From Promethearchaeota archaeon (GTDB taxonomy: Archaea; Asgardarchaeota; Lokiarchaeia; Sigynarchaeales; MK-D1): 7,170 bases of DNA. The stretch covers positions 1 through 7,170 of the forward strand of contig JAEOTN010000150.1 of assembly GCA_016839865.1 (NCBI GenBank), written 5' to 3'. Position numbers and translations under genes: made by a program. Below are positions 1 to 6,032 of this stretch, piece after piece (the stretch's first letter is position 1; each line of letters begins with the position of its first letter). Under the pieces are notes generated by a model that was given only the letters and a program-made list of their open reading frames with translations, had not been told where the DNA came from and searched no databases.

Positions 1-479
1 CAAGGAGTTATAAAACGAAGAACTCGTGATCCAGTTTTTAGTTGGCCCTTTGTAGAATGTGATTTTGTGAGTATTTTGATATGTTTTTCGATTTTCTGTT
101 GACTCCGATTGCGTAGCAAATAATCTGCAGCTTTTTTAGATGGTAATTTGATTTCTCGTATATTAGATAATAGATCGAATAAATCCCCTGAAAATCGAGT
201 TCCCTTGAAAACGGGGAGAGAAACTTTATCCGCTAATTCTATAGTATCCCATGTTGTGAACCCAGGAACCAGCACTAGATTATAATCATCTTGAGAAAGC
301 CCGGAACATAAAGATATCACATGCTTGGGTTGGATAAATGCAGAAACATCTACGGATGCTCTCAAAACATCGCAATGTATGTTTAAATCTTTTTCTTTAT
401 TAGTTTTAGTTGCGATCTGTGTGATTTCTTCATAACTCTTCTCTCCGGTTATCAGTAAGATTCGCAACAATTCAGACAT
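1..479 (-). CDS. Dihydropteroate-synthase-like protein, N-terminal DUF6513-type domain (partial, runs off the left edge)
   Basis: An open minus-strand frame starts at the ATG at 479-477 (MSELLRILLITGEKSYEE) and has no stop before the window edge, giving about 159 codons. What I recognise is the N-terminal domain of the archaeal dihydropteroate-synthase-like family (TIGR00284, MJ0107-type). The signs are an initial strand LRILLITG, then a segment DVSAFIQPKHVI, then LVLVPGFTTWDT, then FKGTRFSGDLFDLL, and an LPSKKAADYLL stretch. Family members usually show VPG..xxD and FKGPxHAxDLP at the matching places, so this copy varies at the second motif (FKGTRFSGDL). The catalytic TIM-barrel domain would lie outside the window to the left. 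In the known pathway a dihydropteroate-synthase-like enzyme joins the pterin made by MptD to a ribofuranosylaminobenzene unit in H4MPT synthesis; whether this family member does so is inference. It lies 80 bp downstream of the DUF1464 gene in the same direction. Confidence 0.82.
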   Translation of the reverse strand, partial: MSELLRILLITGEKSYEEITQIATKTNKEKDLNIHCDVLRASVDVSAFIQPKHVISLCSGLSQDDYNLVLVPGFTTWDTIELADKVSLPVFKGTRFSGDLFDLLSNIREIKLPSKKAADYLLRNRSQQKIEKHIKILTKSHSTKGQLKTGSRVLRFITP

Positions 480-502
480 TTCCGTATCAGATCTTTAATT
501 TT

Positions 503-520
503 GAAGAAATATAGAATTTT
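503..520 (-). promoter_or_regulatory. Possible TATA-type promoter for the dihydropteroate-synthase-like gene
   Basis: Read on the minus strand, this is an AT-rich stretch (AAAATTCTATATTTCTTC) centred about 31 nt upstream of the ATG at 479. An archaeal TATA box usually lies 25-28 nt before the transcription start, so the mRNA would be nearly leaderless. That fits the absence of a convincing Shine-Dalgarno sequence before the ATG. The 80-bp gap to the DUF1464 stop is large enough for an independent promoter. The call rests on base composition and spacing only. Confidence 0.35.
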
Positions 521-559
521 ATGTATTAAAGGATAAGCGTTGGGATAAGGACGTAAAAT

Positions 560-1630
560 TTACTCTCTTTGTTCTAAAGGAAGATAGATGTCATCTAAAA
601 TACTACCGGATGCTTCCTTTATTCTCATATTATCCACTATGTCTTGAAACTTTCCACCCGATAATCCGTTTGCAATGAACGCTGCTCCTTGTGCAGATTC
701 CTTGGAAATTGGGACGTATGAACGCATTACTTTAGGAGGAGCAATTTTACTAAGCTTTTCAATCATTGGATTCACAAGTGCATCTATTCGAGCTAAGCGT
801 CCTGCGAACAAAATTTGCTTGATTTTACTTCGTGATGAAAAAGAACTGGATATCGCATATACTGCTTTAACTAAATCGTCATAGAAAGCATCCATAGCCA
901 TTTGAGTCTTTTTATCTTGTTTAGCAAGTAATATTAGCTCTTCTGCTTTCATTTCAAAATAACCAGCAATTGAGCTAACTCCTCCACGATAAACATCTTT
1001 TTTCTTGATTTTTCCCATCAAGTAGGCAATTTCTGCATCAATTGATCCAACTGCACGAAACCCCATAATGTTTGATCCACCGATCCCATCGATTATTTGA
1101 CCGTTTTCAACTGCCAAGACTGCATTAAATCCATATCCCATTTCTACCATAATGAATGAAGCTTCCTCACAAGGAATACTAAAATCTTCCATTTGGTTCC
1201 GTATTCCAACCACAGTAGTACAAAGTTTATCAGCGGTTCCCAGATCAATTTTATTAACTTTACGATAACGAGGAACAGTGGGCAAGTGTTTAACGCTAGG
1301 AAGAAAATATCCGTTAACTTGTTGTTCGTGTAAAATCTTCAATATTTTCGCTAATCCCAAAATTATTCCTTTGTCTGGATTTTTTTTTAACAAAGCGAAA
1401 AAGTAATCTTCTTGTTTTAGATCCTCGATTTTCTTCAATGGTAATCCAAAACCCGATGGTGCAGACATAACATCAAAATCGGTGGTGTTAAGAAGGTTCA
1501 GAAATAATTCGGGATGTTTTTGAATTTGTTTAGTAGGAATGGAATGATCTAAGTAAAATGATCCATCATCTTCCATGCCCACGAAATCCCATGAAGCGCT
1601 TCCAGGATCGACACCGATAACACGAACCAT
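560..1630 (-). CDS. DUF1464 family protein (ASKHA-fold, butyrate/acetate-kinase-like)
   Basis: This complete 356-residue protein matches the archaeal DUF1464 family, which has an actin/sugar-kinase/Hsp70 (ASKHA) fold related to acetate and butyrate kinases. An N-terminal phosphate-1 loop is visible at residues 4-15 (VIGVDPGSASWD). It is followed by the family signature PSGFGLP (58-64), the block LPTVPRYRKVNKIDLGTADK (116-135) and a phosphate-2-type loop around 177-191 (GQIIDGIGGSNIMGF). An adenosine-type strand and glycine lie at 273-283 (ILFAGRLARID), and a glycine-rich C-terminal segment at 315-326. All ATP-site motifs appear intact, so the protein is probably an active nucleotide-binding phosphotransferase, but its substrate is unknown. 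The ATG at 1630 is chosen because the phosphate-1 motif begins four residues in and nothing useful lies upstream. It ends with TAA. Its neighbours in H4MPT synthesis suggest that it works in that pathway (inference). Confidence 0.88.
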   Translation of the reverse strand: MVRVIGVDPGSASWDFVGMEDDGSFYLDHSIPTKQIQKHPELFLNLLNTTDFDVMSAPSGFGLPLKKIEDLKQEDYFFALLKKNPDKGIILGLAKILKILHEQQVNGYFLPSVKHLPTVPRYRKVNKIDLGTADKLCTTVVGIRNQMEDFSIPCEEASFIMVEMGYGFNAVLAVENGQIIDGIGGSNIMGFRAVGSIDAEIAYLMGKIKKKDVYRGGVSSIAGYFEMKAEELILLAKQDKKTQMAMDAFYDDLVKAVYAISSSFSSRSKIKQILFAGRLARIDALVNPMIEKLSKIAPPKVMRSYVPISKESAQGAAFIANGLSGGKFQDIVDNMRIKEASGSILDDIYLPLEQRE

Positions 1631-1678
1631 ATTCCAAACAGAGAAATATAGAAAATAAACGTTATCTTATGGTTTAAT
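1631..1678. promoter_or_regulatory. 48-bp divergent intergenic promoter region between the DUF1464 and DUF447 genes
   Basis: This gap separates two genes transcribed away from each other, so it must carry the start signals of both unless the transcripts overlap. The AT-rich core AGAAATATAGAA at 1642-1653 is centred about 30 nt before the DUF447 ATG, a good distance for an archaeal TATA box with a nearly leaderless transcript. It is only 12-20 nt from the DUF1464 ATG, so that gene would need another element nearer 1655-1665. The same 12-mer recurs at 505-516, upstream of the dihydropteroate-synthase-like gene. No clear Shine-Dalgarno sequence precedes either start. Confidence 0.45.
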
Positions 1679-2353
1679 ATGGAATCACATTGGAAACCGG
1701 TTACTTTTCAGTGGACGCTTGACGAAGGGATTATCAAACCACAAAAATTGTATGAATCTATAGTAATCATCAAATGGCCTGGTCGGAATAAATTCAATTC
1801 AGCTGCAATGGGAGTGAAATTCACAGATTTTCAAGAATTGTATCTTAGTCCTTATGCAGAAACCGATACATATGATTTATTAATGAGTTCAGAGGTGAAA
1901 CTGGTGTCAGTAAATTTAACGGATGATATTGAGATATTCGCGAAATCCGCGTTGACTGGATTGCATTCTGGTTCAATTATTGAGGAAATTGGACACTCTC
2001 ATTTGAATATCCAAACTAATTATGCATATCTGAAAAGTTCTCAGTATGTAATTCTCGGGGAAATTCAAGAACGTGAAAAAGCCTCTCCCAAAAAACGGGG
2101 TAGTTTTCGTTTAAAAATAAAAGAAATCCATAAAACGGGCTTAAACTCTCAACTGGTAAATCGAGGAGACAACATGGCTCTTGAAGCTGTTGTTTACGCA
2201 TCAAAAATACCTGCAGCTAATAATCAACAACAAGTTCAAAAACTGATTGAAAAGGTAAGGGGATACCAATATGATATTCGAAGATTTTCTAGCTCCAAAC
2301 GAGCTTTATCGGTATGCAACTATATTGATGAATTCCTAGATAACCCAAAATAG
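1679..2353 (+). CDS. DUF447 family protein (probable flavin-binding split-barrel protein)
   Basis: This complete 224-residue protein fits the archaeal DUF447 family (COG2457). Residues about 20-95 carry the N-terminal split-barrel signature: KLYESIVIIKW, then NSAAMGVKF, then LYLSPYAETDTYDLL, then VKLVSVNLTDDIEIFAKSAL. This resembles FMN-binding flavin-reductase-like barrels. The C-terminal part (about 130-224) is more helical and contains the family's NRG...LEAVVYASK segment (161-176), followed by a helix around 182-220. Family homologues are found in methanogens and in the H4MPT gene clusters of methylotrophic bacteria (from memory). A redox or FMN-dependent role in cofactor maturation is therefore plausible but not shown. 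The gene starts at ATG 1679, 48 bp from the divergent DUF1464 start, and ends with TAG 12 bp before the convergent mptD stop. No Shine-Dalgarno sequence is visible, which is consistent with a leaderless mRNA. Confidence 0.85.
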   Translation: MESHWKPVTFQWTLDEGIIKPQKLYESIVIIKWPGRNKFNSAAMGVKFTDFQELYLSPYAETDTYDLLMSSEVKLVSVNLTDDIEIFAKSALTGLHSGSIIEEIGHSHLNIQTNYAYLKSSQYVILGEIQEREKASPKKRGSFRLKIKEIHKTGLNSQLVNRGDNMALEAVVYASKIPAANNQQQVQKLIEKVRGYQYDIRRFSSSKRALSVCNYIDEFLDNPK

Positions 2354-2365
2354 AGGAATTTGAGA

Positions 2366-2746
2366 TTATTTCACATACATCAGTGGATATTGGAGATCTT
2401 CATTCCATTCCAATACTCCAGTTACTTCTGTTTCTTTGTACTTCAATTGGATTGTTGCATTGAGTATTCTACCATTTATTTCAGAATAATCGAATTCATG
2501 CGATTTTGTTCCCAATACATAATTTTGGTCAATTTCCACCCTCACTTCGGTCACAAATGGTTGACTTTTTATCGAATTAGCAAGAGCAGTCTCAATAGAT
2601 GTAATTGTCTCTTTATTTTTTGATATAGGCATACCCATCGCAATATGATAAAGGGCACCGAGTTTTATACCAACTTCAAAAATTGCACGTTCCTTGGATG
2701 TTATGGTAGGAGGAAATTTAGTATCTGCAATATTTTCTTGTCTCAT
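2366..2746 (-). CDS. mptD: Archaeal dihydroneopterin aldolase, MptD type
   Basis: This complete 126-residue protein belongs to the archaeal dihydroneopterin aldolase family (COG2098, MJ1585/MptD type), which is unrelated to bacterial FolB. The family enzyme splits 7,8-dihydroneopterin into 6-hydroxymethyl-7,8-dihydropterin and glycolaldehyde, an early step of H4MPT (and archaeal folate) synthesis. The supporting motifs are ERAIFEVGIKLGALYH (19-34), SQPFV (61-65), the central segment EINGRILNATIQLKY (89-103) and the typical end DLQYPLMYVK. The Glu in the first motif, His34 and Gln62 match conserved positions that I associate with the active site. The length is normal for the family. The first 12-15 residues are variable, and the ATG at 2746 is the natural start. 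The gene converges with DUF447 (12 bp) and diverges from the surface-protein gene at 2840. It ends with TAA. Confidence 0.92.
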   Translation of the reverse strand: MRQENIADTKFPPTITSKERAIFEVGIKLGALYHIAMGMPISKNKETITSIETALANSIKSQPFVTEVRVEIDQNYVLGTKSHEFDYSEINGRILNATIQLKYKETEVTGVLEWNEDLQYPLMYVK

Positions 2747-2773
2747 TTTACTTGCACTATATATCGATTAAGT

Positions 2774-2784
2774 GTATAATAACT
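2774..2784 (-). promoter_or_regulatory. Possible TATA box for mptD
   Basis: Read on the minus strand, this gives GTTATTATACA, centred about 32 nt upstream of the mptD ATG at 2746. Standard archaeal spacing would put the transcription start about 5 nt before the ATG, giving a practically leaderless mRNA. This agrees with the missing ribosome binding site. A second AT run at 2757-2765 is too close to the start codon to serve. The evidence is motif and distance only. Confidence 0.4.
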
Positions 2785-2786
2785 AA

Positions 2787-2802
2787 CTTAAGATATATAT
2801 AC
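2787..2802 (+). promoter_or_regulatory. Probable TATA box for the surface-protein gene at 2840
   Basis: The sequence CTTAAGATATATATAC contains a strong archaeal TATA-like core (ATATATATA, 2793-2801) with purines just upstream. Its centre is about 43 nt before the GTG at 2840, which predicts a transcript with a leader of roughly 15-18 nt. It shares the 93-bp divergent spacer with the mptD promoter, so the cofactor gene and the surface gene have back-to-back control regions. Confidence 0.5.
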
Positions 2803-2839
2803 AATCATTATCCAACATCTAGTATACTATCATATAGAA

Positions 2840-4408
2840 GTGGTCAAATTGAAAATTAAACTGTTTAAGAAAATTTTGCTATTTACGACACTTATACTTT
2901 TTTCATGGTTCCTGGTTTCTCAAATTACTCCCGTTTCTGCCCGAGAAGATTATTATTATGACAAAGAATGGTTAGATAATAACGGGTTTGATAACTCTTC
3001 TTTTTGGGTAACGGAAACACTAGGTGATGATCGCGATGTCGATGATTCAATAACAGGGGGTAAAGCTACCTTTACGATAATTGGCGATGAGGGTGGGTAT
3101 ACCTTTGATGCAAGCCCCCCACTGATAGATAATTGGACTAGAACACCCAATCCTGATTTTATAATCCCCGATGTTGATGATATCAACGAAACTGGTTGTG
3201 TTATCGGTCATGAGTATTTAGAAGAACCCGTAGCAAATTATTTCGGGGTAACGGGCAACCAGACGCGAAACTTTCCAAGCATGAATTGGGTTCATAACGT
3301 GGAACTCCCAGACAATATGAGTGATTATGTTATTACTTCTGCATCCGTGAGTGCCATTGTAAATGGATCTGGTGATACAAATTTAGAAACACCCGGAGAT
3401 ACTTTGCTGAGTAGTGGATATATTGGTGTAGGTGATTATGCTCGTTTTTATGTAAGAGTAGCAGATCCAAATAATATAGAGAATTATCGAATCGCGTATA
3501 ATAAAACCACTACGCTTGGAAACGATATTGCAGGACCCGTCGGTCCTAACACTTATGGAGATCGTGTGTATCTCAATGATACAGACTTGGTTCCCGTGGA
3601 TCAAGATTTATTGAAATTGTATTTAACCAAAGTTCTTGCATATGATAATCATAATTTCTCCATTATTCTCGGTATTGACGCTTATTGCGAGGATAACTAC
3701 CCCACTTACGACAGGGACACGTTTTACGATTTACGAATTAAAAATTTCAGTTTATCATTCACGTACGAAAAGAAAATTGACCAATTGACCACTGTTTCTT
3801 ATGAACAAACGGGTGATGTCGTTACCTGCACAACTGTTACAAATGCCTCTATGAGTTTTGATTATAAGATTGATTCATTATGGACATCTGCATCCCCAAA
3901 TAGTGAAATCCAAATAATTATCAATGGAAAAAAGTATAGTGAAACCGTAAAATTAGCTGATTTCACTACTTCTGACCAAACTGTTGAATATTATGGTGTC
4001 GCTCTAAAGGATTTGCTAACCCCGAATCTCAGTGTGGCAGTGAAATTTCAATTATACATAGCTGATGAATTTGAAAATATTGCAGATTATACGATATCGA
4101 TTGATAATGTTTACTTTAAGGTATCATATATGGTATTCACACCTGATCCCCCACCTATTAATCTCTTAGGTCTTTCAATAGGACTTGCTAGTGCAATTGC
4201 GGTTCTTTCTACGATTTTTGGACTTTATCAAGGAATATTCAAATTCCCAGTACATGTACGTAAAATCCGACACATTCGGAGAAAGATCCGAAGAGGGACC
4301 AGCACTAGACCGCTGAAAATTCAAGCAAGATCCGATCAAATCAGTTCAATAAACAAAACTAAATTGGATTTTAATGATTTGGTTGTGAAAGGACCTAAAC
4401 ATCTATAA
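2840..4408 (+). CDS. Secreted surface protein with C-terminal membrane anchor, unrecognised family
   Basis: I do not recognise a named family in this 522-residue protein, but its architecture is clear. A basic N-terminus and hydrophobic core (residues 11-27) form a signal peptide with likely cleavage after PVSA (34). A β-rich, Asp/Asn-rich extracellular part spans about 35-438. One transmembrane segment follows (about 439-466), then a strongly basic cytoplasmic tail (KIRHIRRKIRR). The outer part has twelve N-glycosylation sequons (for example N52, N98, N140, N175, N272, N335 and N396). It looks like two β-sandwich modules: 37-313, ending IKNFSLSFTYEKKID, and 317-433, ending IDNVYFKVSY. The similar ends suggest an internal duplication. 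The block YCEDNY (282-287) is conserved in the degraded paralogue at 6033. The start must be GTG 2840 or TTG 2849, because no ATG precedes the signal peptide; no good Shine-Dalgarno sequence is visible. The role is likely adhesion, ligand binding or envelope structure (inference). It ends with TAA followed by an oligo-T run. Confidence 0.85.
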   Translation: MVKLKIKLFKKILLFTTLILFSWFLVSQITPVSAREDYYYDKEWLDNNGFDNSSFWVTETLGDDRDVDDSITGGKATFTIIGDEGGYTFDASPPLIDNWTRTPNPDFIIPDVDDINETGCVIGHEYLEEPVANYFGVTGNQTRNFPSMNWVHNVELPDNMSDYVITSASVSAIVNGSGDTNLETPGDTLLSSGYIGVGDYARFYVRVADPNNIENYRIAYNKTTTLGNDIAGPVGPNTYGDRVYLNDTDLVPVDQDLLKLYLTKVLAYDNHNFSIILGIDAYCEDNYPTYDRDTFYDLRIKNFSLSFTYEKKIDQLTTVSYEQTGDVVTCTTVTNASMSFDYKIDSLWTSASPNSEIQIIINGKKYSETVKLADFTTSDQTVEYYGVALKDLLTPNLSVAVKFQLYIADEFENIADYTISIDNVYFKVSYMVFTPDPPPINLLGLSIGLASAIAVLSTIFGLYQGIFKFPVHVRKIRHIRRKIRRGTSTRPLKIQARSDQISSINKTKLDFNDLVVKGPKHL

Positions 4409-4409
4409 C

Positions 4410-4418
4410 TTTTTTTTT
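4410..4418 (+). terminator. Oligo-T terminator after the surface-protein gene
   Basis: A run of nine T residues begins two bases after the stop codon at 4408. Archaeal RNA polymerase terminates intrinsically at such oligo-T runs without needing a hairpin. It separates this gene from the membrane acyltransferase-like gene, which has its own promoter-like sequence in the same 83-bp spacer. Confidence 0.6.
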
Positions 4419-4436
4419 CCATTATTTTGAATTTTA

Positions 4437-4455
4437 GAATTAAATATTTATTTAC
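4437..4455 (+). promoter_or_regulatory. Possible TATA box for the membrane acyltransferase-like gene
   Basis: The AT-rich stretch GAATTAAATATTTATTTAC is centred about 45 nt upstream of ATG 4492. With usual archaeal spacing, transcription would start near 4473, leaving a leader of about 18 nt. The position just after the oligo-T run suggests that the gene is transcribed on its own rather than by read-through. Confidence 0.4.
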
Positions 4456-4468
4456 CTAGTCATTTATT

Positions 4469-4489
4469 TGATCAAACGAAGCTGATCAA
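4469..4489 (+). repeat. Two direct copies of TGATCAA in the 5' leader of the acyltransferase-like gene
   Basis: TGATCAA occurs at 4469-4475 and again at 4483-4489, 14 nt apart start to start, just before the ATG at 4492. The core TGATCA is itself palindromic. The second copy could double as part of a Shine-Dalgarno sequence (archaeal consensus GGTGATC), although its spacing to the ATG is very short. The pair could be a small operator or chance in AT-rich DNA. Confidence 0.3.
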
Positions 4490-4491
4490 TA

Positions 4492-5826
4492 ATGTCCAAA
4501 CGATTGCTAAGTTTAGATTTTATACGCGGTTTAGCTATCTTTGGTGTAGTTTTCGCCCATGGAATAGTATTCGGAATATTTCTTGGAGAACCGAATGCAG
4601 TTCAATTTCTCCCGCGTTCTCCACTTATAATCTTTGCACCCATGTTATTCCTAGGTACTTGGGCAGGATTATTTGCCCTAATCACAGGAATCGCTAATTC
4701 TTATATAGTATACAACCGAATGAACGTTAATCATAACATTAGAAAGAGTGTTAAACCTTCTATTGTCAATAACATCATTGTCTTACTTTTTCATTTCATC
4801 TATATGGGTTTATTCATAAATGCAACTCCTGCTTTAACGGGAGATCACCACCTATATTCGCTAATCACAGGTTCTATTCAAAAACGAGCGTTGAGTTTAC
4901 CTGAGATTGAGATTTTTTTCAAAGCAGATGCATTATCTATGATCGCTAGTTCTGGATTAATTACTTGTTTTACATTGCTGATAATGTGGAGAAAAGATCG
5001 GTTCGAAATGTCGAAAAATAATAGTATTCGAAACTTGACAATTATCGCAATTATTTGGTTGTTAGTTTCAAAAGGATTATGGGAATGGTTGAATCCCCAT
5101 TTTCTTAGATATTTAGAGTTGGGTAAACTCTATTATATCCCAGCCTTTTTCCTTTCGTTAATCGCTGGATCAATTCATTGCATCCTACCATATGCCGGAT
5201 ATGCACTAATCGGGATTGTTATCGGCATAATGATAGCAGAAGAAAGACCGTATGAAGCGATAAAAAGATATTGTAGAAGATTAGGTTTGGCATTTTTCAT
5301 AACTGGAATCGTATTAATCGGCTACCACCTATTCACCATCACCACTGGTATCATAGATTATTTGTTTCAATATCAAAATATCCCTCCTGACTTATCATTT
5401 GTAAATCTGGGGCTTATGCTACTTTGGATCCCTTGGTTTTTTAGGAAATTTGATTATGAGACGCGAGAACGAACGGTTCGTAGAAGTGTATTCATTCGTA
5501 GATTTGGAATGCTATCACTAACAATTTATTGCCTTGAAGCGTTATGGAATATTCTATGGAGTAATATATTCCACTCCCAATTTGGAGAATTGACAGGTGA
5601 GTTTGATCCAGTAATGGGCAATGTGCTGTTGAACTTCTCATATTTAGTCGTAGTTGTTGGATTTTGGTTTATCATTTTAAAAATATGGGAATCTATTAAG
5701 TTCAAGTATAGTTTTGAGGACCTATCTGTCCGCATTGGAGGTATCTTTCGACCACAAAAATCTGATCGATTGGATGTCAGCAAAATTCTCTATAATCCCC
5801 GAAAAAAAGTTGATAATGAAGAGTAG
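4492..5826 (+). CDS. Polytopic membrane acyltransferase-like protein (HGSNAT/DUF1624 or DUF418 type)
   Basis: This 444-residue protein is very hydrophobic, with about ten predicted transmembrane segments (roughly 9-31, 44-73, 91-113, 147-166, 181-199, 214-231, 233-250, 265-285, 303-317, 338-356 and 379-397; two of these may be re-entrant). The N-terminus RLLSLDFIRGLAIFGVVFAH (4-23) is the hallmark of membrane acyltransferases related to heparan-α-glucosaminide N-acetyltransferase, DUF1624, DUF418 and acyltransferase-3 proteins: the L-D-x-x-R-G motif, then a His at 23. A late RFGMLSLTIYCLEALW segment (337-352) resembles their conserved 'GxxSLTxY' region. Such proteins move acyl groups across or within the membrane onto sugars or other envelope molecules; the substrate here is unknown. 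The last 45 residues are a polar cytoplasmic tail. The gene lies between two paralogous surface-protein genes, suggesting work on surface glycans (inference). It starts at ATG 4492 and ends with TAG. Confidence 0.68.
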   Translation: MSKRLLSLDFIRGLAIFGVVFAHGIVFGIFLGEPNAVQFLPRSPLIIFAPMLFLGTWAGLFALITGIANSYIVYNRMNVNHNIRKSVKPSIVNNIIVLLFHFIYMGLFINATPALTGDHHLYSLITGSIQKRALSLPEIEIFFKADALSMIASSGLITCFTLLIMWRKDRFEMSKNNSIRNLTIIAIIWLLVSKGLWEWLNPHFLRYLELGKLYYIPAFFLSLIAGSIHCILPYAGYALIGIVIGIMIAEERPYEAIKRYCRRLGLAFFITGIVLIGYHLFTITTGIIDYLFQYQNIPPDLSFVNLGLMLLWIPWFFRKFDYETRERTVRRSVFIRRFGMLSLTIYCLEALWNILWSNIFHSQFGELTGEFDPVMGNVLLNFSYLVVVVGFWFIILKIWESIKFKYSFEDLSVRIGGIFRPQKSDRLDVSKILYNPRKKVDNEE

Positions 5827-5879
5827 GTTGTTAAATATATTTGTGAATGTCCTATGCCGACATTTTCACTTCAGTGTTC

Positions 5880-5886
5880 TTTTTTT
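5880..5886 (+). terminator. Oligo-T run after the acyltransferase-like gene
   Basis: Seven consecutive T residues, followed shortly by further T-rich sequence (GGATTTTCTC), lie about 54 nt after the TAG at 5826. This matches the kind of site at which archaeal RNA polymerase stops. No stable hairpin is obvious. Confidence 0.4.
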
Positions 5887-5959
5887 GGATTTTCTCTGCA
5901 GAGTTCGATTCTTTTGAGTAACCCTAGACATTTATTTGAGTTTTATCAGTCCACGAACG

Positions 5960-5973
5960 AAAATTTAAATTTC
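5960..5973 (+). promoter_or_regulatory. TATA-like palindrome upstream of the degraded surface-protein paralogue
   Basis: AAATTTAAATTT (5961-5972) is a perfect 12-bp palindrome in an otherwise mixed stretch. Its centre lies about 66 nt before the likely coding start near 6033. As a TATA box it would place the transcription start near 5992 and give a leader of about 40 nt. Its survival suggests that the broken gene may still be transcribed, or was until recently. Confidence 0.38.
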
Positions 5974-6020
5974 CAACTAACCAAAGATAATGTGAGTACA
6001 TAAACAAAACAAAACCTATC

Positions 6021-6026
6021 GAGGGG
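6021..6026 (+). promoter_or_regulatory. Shine-Dalgarno-like GAGGGG before a non-standard start position
   Basis: This purine-rich GAGGGG sits six nucleotides before an ATT codon at 6033-6035, the place where the basic head of the signal peptide begins (IKKKHTRLL). The spacing is ideal for ribosome binding, but no ATG, GTG or TTG exists in frame between the upstream TAA at 5988 and the ATG at 6135. Alternatively, the GGG at 6024 may be a mutated GTG start, since it lines up with the GTG of the paralogue at 2840. Confidence 0.35.
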
Positions 6027-6032
6027 TTCACT

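Larger units (their letters stand above)
5827..6020 (+). other. Spacer between the acyltransferase-like gene and the degraded paralogue
   Basis: This stretch carries no credible coding sequence on either strand. It contains a T-run terminator early on, an AT palindrome that looks like a promoter element, and an A-rich leader. The frame of the following paralogue is open only from 5991, after a TAA at 5988, which limits how far upstream its true start can lie. Confidence 0.6.

Noticed and set aside
675..884. Small plus-strand open frame within the DUF1464 gene
   Set aside because: It lies antisense inside a well-supported conserved gene, with no recognisable motif or start signal.
2360..2623. 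Plus-strand open frame opposite mptD
   Set aside because: It overlaps most of mptD, whose family motifs are clear. The translation looks like an antisense shadow rich in Phe, Ile and Cys.
268..4309. Shared 12-mer ACCAGCACTAGA at 268-279 and 4298-4309
   Set aside because: Both copies lie inside coding sequence of unrelated genes read on opposite strands, and the flanks do not match. Most likely chance.
5714..5917. Small open frame overlapping the end of the acyltransferase-like gene
   Set aside because: It is out of frame with a well-supported gene, has no ribosome binding site and its translation has no recognisable pattern.
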